A stretch of 64,000 nucleotides of DNA, taken from the NCBI GenBank assembly GCA_045614605.1, contig JAZLDH010000007.1:62001-126000 (forward strand), given 5' to 3'. This stretch comes from Onthomorpha sp937906975. Its GTDB lineage: Bacteria; Bacteroidota; Bacteroidia; Bacteroidales; P3. The position numbers and the translations under genes were made by a program. The notes under the pieces were generated by a model, which did no database searches, was not told the DNA's origin, and saw nothing but the letters and a program-made list of their open reading frames with translations. Shown here one piece after another: positions 1 to 7,175 of this stretch (position 1 is the first letter of the stretch; the number at the start of each line of letters is the position of its first letter).

Positions 1-949
1 GTATTTCAAGGTCAATGTTGTGTGTTGTGTTATCATCAATGTTAGGGAAAGCAAGAAAGCCTTTTCCTCGTTCTGTTCCTGCTACATTGCTTGTAGTAAG
101 ATATGTGCTACCCCAATTATTATTGCTATAATCAAATGCAAGAGCCCATATATCTGGTATAGGAGTTCCGTCAGCATCTATAGGAGTTTCGTCAGCATCT
201 GTTCCTGGTTCGTCAGGATCTGTTCCGTATGCAAGGGTTGTTATACCATCATTGTTAGGGAAACCTATCAAGTTCCAAAATCCTCCTGTTAAAGTTAAAT
301 CTAAATCAAATTCACGGCTTATACCAATAACAATAGCATTAGCTGAAAAAGTCTCAGTTCCATCATCTGTATAGGTTCCATTAACTTTTAATACACCATT
401 ATCATTTACTCTTACGTTATTATTAATTTCAAGATTGTGTGTGTAAACTTTTCCATTAACAGTTAAGTCTCCAAACTCTCCGGAGGTTGTTATGTTTAAT
501 GTTCCTCCAACAGTAACAGTTCCAGAACAAGTTAAATTACTAACTTTAAGCGAGCCACTATTTACATTGACAGAGTTGGTTACAGTAGCGTCTAAATTAT
601 TTAATGTTATACTTGAACCATTTGATAATGTCAAAGAGTTACATATAAGTGGTTCTGAACTACCGTCATTTATTGTTCCAGTAATTCCGTCAAAGATTAC
701 TTCTGCACCGTTAGAGTTTGCTTTAACAACATTAAATGCGATTGTAAGATTTGTACAATAAGTAGTAGATACAGAACCATTACCATCTTCGTCTGTTATT
801 TCTTTTTTTACTCTATAAGGTTCGCTAGAACTTGGGTGTGAAGTCGTACCAGGATTTGGAGATATTGTAAATGTTGTCGTTGTTTGTGCTATTGCTTGAA
901 CAGAGAATAACACAAATAATAAAACTATAAAATTCTTAATGTTTTTCAT
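1..949 (-). CDS. Secreted surface/adhesin-like protein, 5' part only
   Basis: The reading frame starts at ATG 949 and stays open to the window edge (316 codons), so the C-terminus is missing. Residues 1-22 form a signal peptide ending in AIAQ. What follows is rich in Thr, Ser and Asn with short repeated beta-strand patterns (GTVTVGGTLNI, GEFGDLTVNGKV, NGVLKVNGTY), as in beta-helix or autotransporter-like surface proteins. A later segment, GGFWNLIGFPNNDG, resembles the GWNLVGNP motif of large Bacteroidetes secreted proteins, and an Asp/Pro-rich stretch (DPDEPGTDADETP) comes after it. It is probably exported and possibly a type IX secretion cargo, but the C-terminal sorting domain that would decide this lies outside the window. 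It sits 4 bases behind the small gene at 954-1175, probably in one transcript. Confidence 0.75.
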   Translation of the reverse strand, partial: MKNIKNFIVLLFVLFSVQAIAQTTTTFTISPNPGTTSHPSSSEPYRVKKEITDEDGNGSVSTTYCTNLTIAFNVVKANSNGAEVIFDGITGTINDGSSEPLICNSLTLSNGSSITLNNLDATVTNSVNVNSGSLKVSNLTCSGTVTVGGTLNITTSGEFGDLTVNGKVYTHNLEINNNVRVNDNGVLKVNGTYTDDGTETFSANAIVIGISREFDLDLTLTGGFWNLIGFPNNDGITTLAYGTDPDEPGTDADETPIDADGTPIPDIWALAFDYSNNNWGSTYLTTSNVAGTERGKGFLAFPNIDDNTTHNIDLEI

Positions 950-953
950 AATG

Positions 954-1175
954 TTAGTTGTTTTTTTGATTTCTATAAACTCTATAACCAACAGTTGATG
1001 CTCCTAAACCTAATAACAATAAAGTAGCAGGTGAAATAGGTGCTGGATTGCGTTGTAGGTGAAATCCTCTTACTGTATCTCCGTCTGGGTCTTCAGTTGG
1101 TTTTGGTGGCATTTGTGCTGATAACACTGTGCAAAAGCCAATGCAAATCATAATTGCTAAGATTGCTTTTTTCAT
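954..1175 (-). CDS. Short exported peptide with C-terminal membrane/sorting-like tail
   Basis: This is a 73-residue protein. It has a signal peptide (MKKAILAIMICIGF..LSAQ), a short Pro/Asp-rich linker (MPPKPTEDPDGD), then RNPAPISPATLLLLGLGASTVGY and a basic end (RVYRNQKNN). Proline, a hydrophobic helix and a basic tail recall the short PID-CTERM or PEP-CTERM-like sorting tails of Bacteroidetes, although the exact signature is not present. It is the first gene of the unit leading into the surface protein at 949. A TAATTTTG -7 element lies at 1220-1213. The function is unknown; it may be a membrane-anchored partner of the following protein. Confidence 0.6.
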   Translation of the reverse strand: MKKAILAIMICIGFCTVLSAQMPPKPTEDPDGDTVRGFHLQRNPAPISPATLLLLGLGASTVGYRVYRNQKNN

Positions 1176-1212
1176 ATCTTCGTTTTTTGTTAAATAACAT
1201 TATTTCAAACTG

Positions 1213-1220
1213 CAAAATTA
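1213..1220 (-). promoter_or_regulatory. Bacteroidetes-type -7 element
   Basis: TAATTTTG on the minus strand fits the TAnnTTTG -7 consensus. It lies about 40 bases upstream of the start codon at 1175 and is the likely promoter of the small peptide and surface protein. No clear -33 TTTG was found. Confidence 0.5.
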
Positions 1221-1267
1221 CGTATATTTTTTTAATTATTAGTGCTTTTGTGAAAAAAACTTTAAAG

Positions 1268-1316
1268 AAAAACGGGCGAATGTCTTTGTATTACTCAGAC
1301 AAACACCCGTTTTATT
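1268..1316 (-). terminator. Rho-independent terminator of gpmA
   Basis: The minus-strand stem AACGGGTGTTTGTCT pairs with AGACATTCGCCCGTT around a loop of about 11 bases and is followed by a T-run. T-runs on both sides would let it work in either direction. It stands beyond the 21-bp repeat array that separates it from the gpmA stop codon. Confidence 0.7.
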
Positions 1317-1317
1317 T

Positions 1318-1405
1318 TTATTTTTTCTTAGAGTTTTTTTATTTTCTCTTAGAGATATTTTTTGTTTTCTTAGCTTTTTTTTATTTTTCCTTAGACTTTT
1401 TTTCT
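1318..1405. repeat. 21-bp phased A-tract array, family A, four units
   Basis: CTTAG on the plus strand (CTAAG on minus) begins at 1327, 1348, 1369 and 1390, exactly 21 bases apart each time. The units are separated by T/A-tracts. On the minus strand one unit reads GCTAAGAAAACAAAAAATAT, and the same 20 bases recur in plus orientation near 19242. The array lies between the gpmA stop codon and its terminator. Confidence 0.85.
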
Positions 1406-2151
1406 TATTTCTTGTTGCCTTGGTTTGCTACTTCGTCCATTAGTTTTTTTAATGTTTCTTCGTCTGCAAGGAAACGGTCGTTTGCAAGTGTTAAATCATC
1501 GTTTAATTCAAATAGGTATGGTATTCCTGTTGGGATATTGAATTTGATGATTTCTTCGTTTGTCATTTGTTTTAGTGTTTTAACGATTCCTCTTAGTGAG
1601 TTGCCGTGTGCTACTACTAATACTGTGTCGTGTGTTTCAAATGCTTTTAATATATTGTTTTGATAGAATGGCATAAGACGGTTAATGCAGTCTTGTAATG
1701 ATTCTGTCAAAGGTAGTTCTGCTCTATCTACTTGTGCGTAACGTGCATCTGTGTAAGGTGAACGTTCATCGTTTGGTTCTAATGCTGGTGATTGTACATC
1801 GAAGCTTCTTCTCCATAATAATACTTGTTCTGCTCCGAATTTTTCTGTTGCTTCTGCTTTGTTCTTTCCTTGTAAATCGCCGTATGATTTTTCATTTAAA
1901 CGCCATGATTTTTCAACTGGTAGATAATCCATATTCATTGCGTCAAGTATTCCGTTAAGAGTTTTGATTGCTCTTTTAAGATAAGATGTGAAACATACCT
2001 CTGGCGCTAAGCCTTCTTCTTTTATTGCAATACCTGCTTTGTATGCTTCTTCTACTCCTTGTGCTGTTAAATCCACATCTGTCCAACCTGTAAATAGGTT
2101 TTTAAGATTCCATTCGCTTTGTCCGTGTCTTACTAAGATAAGTTTTTTCAT
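1405..2151 (-). CDS. gpmA: 2,3-bisphosphoglycerate-dependent phosphoglycerate mutase
   Basis: This 248-residue cytoplasmic enzyme interconverts 2- and 3-phosphoglycerate in glycolysis and gluconeogenesis. The N-terminal LVRHGQSEWN carries the phospho-accepting histidine. WRLNEKSYGDLQG, WRRSFDV and the second catalytic histidine in VVAHGNSLRG (near residue 182) are all in place, and the length is that of the dimeric family. The start is the ATG before KKLILVRHG. It lies 6 bases downstream of lgt on the same strand, so the two may be co-transcribed. Its 3' end runs straight into the 21-bp repeat array. Confidence 0.95.
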   Translation of the reverse strand: MKKLILVRHGQSEWNLKNLFTGWTDVDLTAQGVEEAYKAGIAIKEEGLAPEVCFTSYLKRAIKTLNGILDAMNMDYLPVEKSWRLNEKSYGDLQGKNKAEATEKFGAEQVLLWRRSFDVQSPALEPNDERSPYTDARYAQVDRAELPLTESLQDCINRLMPFYQNNILKAFETHDTVLVVAHGNSLRGIVKTLKQMTNEEIIKFNIPTGIPYLFELNDDLTLANDRFLADEETLKKLMDEVANQGNKK

Positions 2152-2157
2152 CGTTTA

Positions 2158-3012
2158 TTATTTTTTATGTGTTTCTATTACTTTGCTTGTGTCAAGAGGC
2201 TTTCCTGTTTTTCCTAAAAGGGCTAAGATAAGTATTACAATTCCTATTGCAATAAATGGTATGCTTAGAATTTGTCCCATATTTAATGTCATATTTGCTT
2301 CCCATGCTTCTTGAACTTCTTTCCAATTTTCTATGATTAGGCGAGAAGTAAAGGCAAGTATTAGGAATAGTGAAAAGAGCGTGCCAGGGATAACTCTTGT
2401 TTTTTGCTTTATATATATAAATAGTAGTATCGCAAATGTGATAAGGTATGCTATTGCTTCATATAATTGAGTTGGGTGTTTGGCAAGGGTTTCTCCGTTG
2501 CGAACAAATATAAATCCCCAATCAGAGTTTGTTGCTATGCCGTAAATCTCGCTATTGCAAAGGTTTCCAAGGCGAATGAATAATCCTGCAAGGGCTACTA
2601 CTATTACAAGTCTATCAAGTGTCCAAAGCATTGTTAGCTTTGTTTTTCTTGCATAAAGCCATATTGCGATAAGTATTCCGATTGCTCCTCCATGTGAGGC
2701 TAATCCTTGATAGCCTACGAACTTCCAACCATCAGGTGTTTGGGCTATTGGAAGAATCATTTCAATTATGTGATTAAGATAATAAGAAGGTTCATAGAAA
2801 AGGCAGTGTCCAAGTCTTGCACCGATTAATACTCCAAGGAATACATAAACCGATAGTTTATCTAAATAGGCTGTGGGAATATTTTCTTTTCTAAAGACAA
2901 TCTTTTGCAATATTACATACCCTGCAACAAAGGCTAAGGCAAATAAAAGACTATACCATCTAATAATTCCAAAAAGGGTGGGTTCAAAATCCCAAATTAC
3001 GGCATTTAGCAT
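2158..3012 (-). CDS. lgt: Phosphatidylglycerol-prolipoprotein diacylglyceryl transferase
   Basis: Lgt moves diacylglycerol from phosphatidylglycerol to the lipobox cysteine of prolipoproteins in the inner membrane. The 284-residue protein has about seven hydrophobic segments. It carries the conserved motifs GARLGHCLFYEP, SHGGAIG (catalytic histidine region) and HPTQLYEA. The start at 3012 (MLNAVIWDFEP) is preferred over upstream in-frame codons because the -7 element at 3042-3035 would place the transcript start just ahead of it. Several lipoproteins encoded in this window would be its substrates. Confidence 0.93.
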   Translation of the reverse strand: MLNAVIWDFEPTLFGIIRWYSLLFALAFVAGYVILQKIVFRKENIPTAYLDKLSVYVFLGVLIGARLGHCLFYEPSYYLNHIIEMILPIAQTPDGWKFVGYQGLASHGGAIGILIAIWLYARKTKLTMLWTLDRLVIVVALAGLFIRLGNLCNSEIYGIATNSDWGFIFVRNGETLAKHPTQLYEAIAYLITFAILLFIYIKQKTRVIPGTLFSLFLILAFTSRLIIENWKEVQEAWEANMTLNMGQILSIPFIAIGIVILILALLGKTGKPLDTSKVIETHKK

Positions 3013-3034
3013 AATGATTTCTTTATTTTTTTGG

Positions 3035-3042
3035 CAAAGATA
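3035..3042 (-). promoter_or_regulatory. -7 element of lgt
   Basis: TATCTTTG on the minus strand is a perfect TAnnTTTG match 23 bases upstream of the lgt start codon. It stands back to back with the thrS promoter. Confidence 0.6.
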
Positions 3043-3060
3043 CAACAAAAAAACGCATAC

Positions 3061-3093
3061 TTTGATTTATTTAGTGAAAAAGTTGTATCTTTG
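3061..3093 (+). promoter_or_regulatory. thrS promoter (-33 TTTG, -7 TATCTTTG)
   Basis: TTTG at 3061-3064 and TATCTTTG at 3086-3093 are 21 bases apart, the Bacteroidetes sigma-factor consensus. Transcription would begin near 3098. That leaves a usable leader for ATG 3118 but almost none for the in-frame ATG at 3106, which supports the downstream start. Confidence 0.7.
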
Positions 3094-3117
3094 CAAATTG
3101 AAAAAATGGAAAAGACT

Positions 3118-5052
3118 ATGATAAATATAAGTTTACCTGACGGAAGCGTAAAACAATTTGAACAAGGAGTAACTCCTTATGATGTTGCAAAAAGCATAAG
3201 CGATGGACTTGCAAGAGCAGTCGTTAGTGCTAGTATTAATGGTGAAACAGTAGAACTAAATAGAACTATAAATGCTGATTGTTCTTTACGTTTGTTTACA
3301 TGGAATGACCAAGAAGGCAAACATACATTTTGGCATAGTTCAGCCCACTTAATGGCTGCGGCTGTTTTGGAGCTATATCCAGATGCTAAATTCGGAATTG
3401 GACCAGCTATTGAAAACGGATTCTATTACGATATAGACTTTGGCGATAAAGTTCTTTCAAGCGAAGACTTCCCAAAGATAGAGGCGAAAATGGCAGAAAT
3501 AGCAAAAGCAGGCGTTGGTTTAGTAAGAAAAGAAGTATCGAAAGCAGAAGCCTTGAAATTCTTTGGCGACAAAGGAGAAGTCTATAAAACAGAATTGATA
3601 GAAGAGTTAGAAGATGGAAAAATCACCTTCTACGAAAGCGGAAAGTTTATAGACCTATGTAAAGGACCACACTTAGTAGATTTTTCTTCAATCAAAGCAA
3701 TCAAAATCCTATCATTGGCAGGTGCTTATTGGAGAGGAGATGAAAAAAGAAAACAATTAACAAGACTATACGCAATCACTTTCCCTAAAAAGAAAGAATT
3801 AGATGAATACTTAGCACTTTTAGAAGAAGCAAAGAAAAGAGACCACAGAAAACTTGGTAAAGAATTAGAATTATTTGCCTTCTCACAAAACGTAGGACAA
3901 GGATTACCATTATGGTTACCAAAAGGAACAGAACTACGTCAAAGATTAGAAAACTTCCTTAAAAAAGTACAAAAAGATTACGGCTATCAACAAGTAATGA
4001 CTCCACACATAGGAGACGTACAACTATATAAAACATCAGGACACTATCAAAAATATGGACAAGACTCATTCCGTACAATCACAACACCGTTTGAAGGAGA
4101 AGAATACTTGTTAAAACCAATGAACTGTCCACACCACGTAGAGATATACAAAATAAAACCACACTCATACAAAGACCTACCATTAAGACTTGCAGAATTT
4201 GGAACAGTATATCGTTACGAACAATCAGGAGAGTTACACGGCTTGACAAGAGTACGCTCATTCACACAAGATGACGCACACATCTTCTGTACACCAGAAC
4301 AATTAAAAGACGAGTTCTGTAAAGTAATAGACATAGTCCTATACATATTTAAAACATTGAAGTTTGAAAACTTCACAGCACAAATATCATTAAGAGATCC
4401 TAATAACACAGAAAAATATATAGGCTCTGACGATGTATGGGAAAAAGCAGAAAGAGCAATTATTGAAGCATCTGCAGAAAGAGGCTTACAAACTGTAACA
4501 GAAGTAGGAGAAGCAGCATTCTATGGTCCTAAATTAGACTTTATGGTTAAAGACGCCTTAGGAAGAAAATGGCAATTAGGAACAATACAAGTAGATTACA
4601 ACCTACCAGAACGCTTTGACTTAGAATATATTGGAGCGGACAATCAAAAACACCGTCCAATCATGATTCACCGTGCGCCATTCGGATCTATGGAACGATT
4701 TGTAGCCGTATTAATAGAACACACAGGCGGAATATTCCCACTATGGCTAACACCAGAACAATTCATAATACTTCCAATTTCGGAAAAATATGAAGAATAT
4801 GCAAAAAAAGTATTATCTTTGCTCGCTCGTTACGACCTAAGAGGAAGCATAGACGAGAGAAACGAAAAGACAGGCAAGAAGATACGCGATGCAGAATTAG
4901 CCAAAGTACCATTTATGCTAATTGTAGGAGAGAAAGAAGAAGCAGAAGGCACAGTATCAGTACGCCGTCATAAAGAAGGCGACTTAGGAGCGATGAGCAT
5001 AGAAGCATTTGCTGAAAGAGTAAATCAATTAGTAAAAGAAGAATTAGAATAA
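3118..5052 (+). CDS. thrS: Threonyl-tRNA synthetase
   Basis: This class II synthetase charges tRNA-Thr. From ATG 3118 it is about 644 residues and begins INISLPDGS, the TGS-domain start of the family. The editing domain carries HSSAHLMAAAVLELYP and the later CKGPHL motif. Class II motifs follow: motif 2 (TVYRYEQSGELHGLTRVRSFTQDD) and motif 3 (HRAPFGSMERFVAVLIEH), with MNCPHH for zinc and substrate binding. A C-terminal anticodon-binding domain closes the protein. It heads the thrS-infC-rpmI-rplT-rplS cluster; the 45-base gap to infC shows no terminator. Confidence 0.97.
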   Translation: MINISLPDGSVKQFEQGVTPYDVAKSISDGLARAVVSASINGETVELNRTINADCSLRLFTWNDQEGKHTFWHSSAHLMAAAVLELYPDAKFGIGPAIENGFYYDIDFGDKVLSSEDFPKIEAKMAEIAKAGVGLVRKEVSKAEALKFFGDKGEVYKTELIEELEDGKITFYESGKFIDLCKGPHLVDFSSIKAIKILSLAGAYWRGDEKRKQLTRLYAITFPKKKELDEYLALLEEAKKRDHRKLGKELELFAFSQNVGQGLPLWLPKGTELRQRLENFLKKVQKDYGYQQVMTPHIGDVQLYKTSGHYQKYGQDSFRTITTPFEGEEYLLKPMNCPHHVEIYKIKPHSYKDLPLRLAEFGTVYRYEQSGELHGLTRVRSFTQDDAHIFCTPEQLKDEFCKVIDIVLYIFKTLKFENFTAQISLRDPNNTEKYIGSDDVWEKAERAIIEASAERGLQTVTEVGEAAFYGPKLDFMVKDALGRKWQLGTIQVDYNLPERFDLEYIGADNQKHRPIMIHRAPFGSMERFVAVLIEHTGGIFPLWLTPEQFIILPISEKYEEYAKKVLSLLARYDLRGSIDERNEKTGKKIRDAELAKVPFMLIVGEKEEAEGTVSVRRHKEGDLGAMSIEAFAERVNQLVKEELE

Positions 5053-5083
5053 AACAAAGAAATAAAATTATAAATTAAAGATT

Positions 5084-5100
5084 AGGAGGAACGCATCATA
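5084..5100 (+). promoter_or_regulatory. Shine-Dalgarno and non-canonical start of infC
   Basis: AGGAGG at 5084-5089 is a near-perfect Shine-Dalgarno sequence, uncommon in this window. Downstream are in-frame ATC (5095-5097, spacer 5) and ATA (5098-5100, spacer 8). An in-frame TAG at 5083-5085 excludes any start further upstream, and no ATG, GTG or TTG lies in frame between it and the internal ATG at 5188. Confidence 0.75.
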
Positions 5101-5652
5101 GCAACACCACAACAATTCACAGCAAGAGGCAAAGGACCACAAAAGAAAGAAGAACAACATAGGATAAACGAAAGAATAGACGCACCTATGGTGAGAGTGG
5201 TCGGCGAAAACATAGAAGCGGGCATATACAACATAAAAGAAGCCCTAAATATGGCAGACGAAATGGGATTAGACCTAGTGGAAATCTCGCCAAACGCCAA
5301 TCCGCCAGTTTGTAAGTTAGTAGATTATCAAAAACTACTATACGAACAAAAGAAGAAACAAAAAGAAATTAAGGCGAAATCAGCGAAGATAGTCGTAAAA
5401 GAAATCCGATTAGGACCACAAACAGACGAACACGACTTCAATTTCAAGTTAAAACACGCTATTAAATTCTTGCAAGAAGGCAATAAAGTGAAAGTAGATG
5501 TGTTCTTTAAAGGAAGAACAATAGTATATAAAGAACAAGGCGAAACACAGTTATTGAAATTTGCAGAAGCCTTGTTTGAATACGGCAAACCAGAAATGAT
5601 GCCAAAGTTAGAGGGTAAGAGAATGATAATGATCATAGCCCCTAAGAAATAA
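5098..5652 (+). CDS. infC: Translation initiation factor IF-3 with non-AUG start
   Basis: IF-3 keeps the 30S subunit free and checks the start codon. The conserved N-terminal core HRINERIDAPMVRVVGEN is encoded upstream of the first ATG (5188), so translation must begin earlier, at ATA 5098 or ATC 5095. This gives 184 residues, the usual length. The N-domain has DLVEISPNANPPVCK and DYQKLLYEQKKKQKE, and the C-domain has KEIRLGPQTDEHDFNFK and KVDVFFKGRTIVYKEQG. Enterobacterial infC uses AUU as part of autoregulation, so a rare start here suggests the same logic. ATA is favoured by spacing. The function is certain; the exact first codon is not. Confidence 0.92.
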   Translation: MATPQQFTARGKGPQKKEEQHRINERIDAPMVRVVGENIEAGIYNIKEALNMADEMGLDLVEISPNANPPVCKLVDYQKLLYEQKKKQKEIKAKSAKIVVKEIRLGPQTDEHDFNFKLKHAIKFLQEGNKVKVDVFFKGRTIVYKEQGETQLLKFAEALFEYGKPEMMPKLEGKRMIMIIAPKK

Positions 5653-5682
5653 AACACAAAAGGAAAATAACAAATAAGAATG

Positions 5683-5699
5683 GCGATTGAGAAAATCGC
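5683..5699 (+). other. Small hairpin in the rpmI leader
   Basis: GCGATT and AATCGC form a perfect 6-bp stem with a GAGAA loop between infC and rpmI. There is no T-run, so it is not a terminator. It could be part of a leader structure for L20-type autoregulation, but this cannot be confirmed from one sequence. Confidence 0.3.
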
Positions 5700-5739
5700 G
5701 ATATAAACTTAATTATAAACAAATAAAAAAGGACGTAAG

Positions 5740-5928
5740 ATGCCAAAAATGAAAACCAAATCTGCTGCTAAAAAGAGATTTTCAGTAACAGGTTCAGGAA
5801 GGATTAAAAGAAAGCACGCTTATCACAGCCACATTCTTACTAAAAAATCAGTAAAAAGAAAAAGAATATTGGCAAGTACATCAGTACTAAGCGGAGCAGA
5901 CGAACCAAGAATAAGAGAAATGATTTAA
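5740..5928 (+). CDS. rpmI: 50S ribosomal protein L35
   Basis: This 62-residue basic protein has the L35 signature: MPKMKTKSAAKKRF, then KRKHAYHSHILTKKS. It is slightly shorter than the usual 64-65 residues at the C-terminal end. A purine-rich AAAAAAGGACG lies ahead of the start. It sits in the conserved infC-rpmI-rplT order and so is expected to share translational control by L20. Confidence 0.95.
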   Translation: MPKMKTKSAAKKRFSVTGSGRIKRKHAYHSHILTKKSVKRKRILASTSVLSGADEPRIREMI

Positions 5929-6052
5929 TCACACTCTTATAGGAGTTCAAAAAATTTAATCTTTACAAATAAAGGAGTTATTAACCATTGTATTTAGCCA
6001 AACAAGAGTTTTCGAGCAGAAGACCGCTAATACGAAAAAAAATTGAAAAATT

Positions 6053-6400
6053 ATGCCAAGAGCAGTCAATGCAGTAGCGTCAAGAGCACGCAGAAAAAAA
6101 ATCCTTAACCGTACCAAAGGTTATTGGGGAAGAGGTAAAAACGTATGGACCGTAGCAAAAAACAAATGGGAAAAAGGTCAAACATACGCTTACCGTGATA
6201 GAAAAAATAAGAAAAGAGAATTTAGAGCTTTGTGGATAAATCGTATCAACGCAGCATGCCGTTTGAACGATATATCATATTCTGTATTCATCGGCTTATT
6301 GCACAAAAATAACATAGAGCTTAACCGCAAAGTGTTAGCAGACTTAGCCCTAAATAATCCAGAAGCTTTCAAAGCTGTAGTTAATCAAGTTAAGAAGTAG
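6053..6400 (+). CDS. rplT: 50S ribosomal protein L20
   Basis: This 115-residue protein has the L20 pattern: MPRAVNAVASRARRKKIL, GYWGRGKNVW, AYRDRKNKKREFRALWI and the terminal ALNNPEAFKAVV. L20 binds 23S rRNA during early assembly and, in many bacteria, represses its own operon. The 124-base spacer after rpmI (5929-6052) holds no gene. It contains AAAGGAG at about 5972, too far away to serve the rplT start. Confidence 0.96.
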   Translation: MPRAVNAVASRARRKKILNRTKGYWGRGKNVWTVAKNKWEKGQTYAYRDRKNKKREFRALWINRINAACRLNDISYSVFIGLLHKNNIELNRKVLADLALNNPEAFKAVVNQVKK

Positions 6401-6431
6401 AAATTGTATAATCGCATAAAGGAGTAAAGAA

Positions 6432-6785
6432 ATGGGTAAACCAGAATTAATGAAATATGTGGATAGCTTAACAGAAGTTAGAGAATATCCAGAGTTCAAA
6501 GCAGGAGATACAATCTCTGTGTCTTACAAAATTAAAGAAGGAAACAAAGAACGTATTCAAACATTCCAAGGTGTGGTTTTACAACGTAGAGGAAGCGGAG
6601 TAACAGAAACATTCACAGTGAGAAAAATCTCTAGTGGAGTAGGAGTAGAGAGAGTATTCCCTATCAACTCTCCATTCATAGATTCAATCGTTGTGAACAA
6701 ACGTGGAGTTGTACGCCGTGCAAGAATCTTCTACTTGAGAGGACTAACAGGAAAGAAAGCAAGAATCAAAGAAAAGAGATTCTAA
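6432..6785 (+). CDS. rplS: 50S ribosomal protein L19
   Basis: This 117-residue protein has the L19 signature: EYPEFKAGDTISVSYKI, RIQTFQGVVLQRRGSG, ETFTVRKISSGVGVERVFP and RARIFYLR. AAAGGAG lies about 8 bases before the start. It is the last gene of the translation cluster, closed by the strong terminator at 6820-6851. Finding rplS directly behind rplT, rather than in the rpsP-rimM-trmD group, follows what is seen in this phylum. Confidence 0.95.
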   Translation: MGKPELMKYVDSLTEVREYPEFKAGDTISVSYKIKEGNKERIQTFQGVVLQRRGSGVTETFTVRKISSGVGVERVFPINSPFIDSIVVNKRGVVRRARIFYLRGLTGKKARIKEKRF

Positions 6786-6819
6786 GAGAAAAGAAAATAA
6801 AACATTCTTATTGTTATTT

Positions 6820-6851
6820 AAAAAAGGGATTGCATTTGCAGTCCCTTTTTG
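6820..6851 (+). terminator. Terminator of the thrS-rplS cluster
   Basis: AAAAAGGGATTGCA and TGCAGTCCCTTTTT pair almost perfectly (one T-G wobble) around a two-base loop, and the stem runs into a T-tract. It is a strong intrinsic terminator. Confidence 0.9.
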
Positions 6852-6915
6852 TTTTCTTATTTATTTTACTTTTTAAAAAAAATCGCCGCTGATGATTTGG
6901 AGATAGAAAACATTT

Positions 6916-7165
6916 CTTTTTTTTATTTTTAATTTTTTTTCTTTAGTATATTTTATTATTATTTATTATATATTTATTATAGTGTACGTGTGGTGGACAC
7001 TTCTGTCCGTGTGGCGTACACTGTTGTGTCTCTGGCGTACACTGTTGTGCGTGTGGTGGACACTGTTGTAGGTGAGAGGGATTTTAAAAAAATAAATCAA
7101 AGAAAAAAAATTCATTTTCTTTGATTTATTTTTTGTTTTCTTTGATTTTATTTTTTTTCTCTTAG
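6916..7165. repeat. Composite repeat element, copy 1 (families B and A)
   Basis: This stretch fills most of the 390-base gap between rplS and the nuclease gene and holds no gene. It begins with a 27-base T-rich string (6916-6942) that is identical at 46259-46285. Next comes an A/T-rich spacer, then four full 21-bp units at 6980-7063 plus a partial fifth to 7080. Each full unit ends in GG(T/C)G(G/T)ACAC, as in GTGTGGCGTACAC. After that, CTTTG/CTTAG stand at 7119, 7140 and 7161, again 21 bases apart. The same order and orientation recur at 46259-46466. Confidence 0.85.
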
Positions 7166-7175
7166 GGATAAATTG

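Noticed and set aside
1154..1663. Phe/Leu-rich plus-strand frame across the T-rich repeat region
   Set aside because: It is produced by T-tracts of the 21-bp array and the antisense of gpmA.
5188..5652. infC starting at ATG 5188
   Set aside because: It would remove the conserved HRINERIDAP segment and leave the strong Shine-Dalgarno sequence at 5084 without a purpose.
5680..5706. An 8-codon frame (ATG GCG ATT ... TAA) ahead of rpmI, as a possible leader peptide
   Set aside because: It coincides with the hairpin, lacks a ribosome binding site and has no codon bias for attenuation.
6980..7080. Possible CRISPR array (regular repeats)
   Set aside because: The units are directly adjacent with no spacers, only 21 bases long, and no cas genes are near. 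The same holds at 46321-46404 and for all family A arrays.
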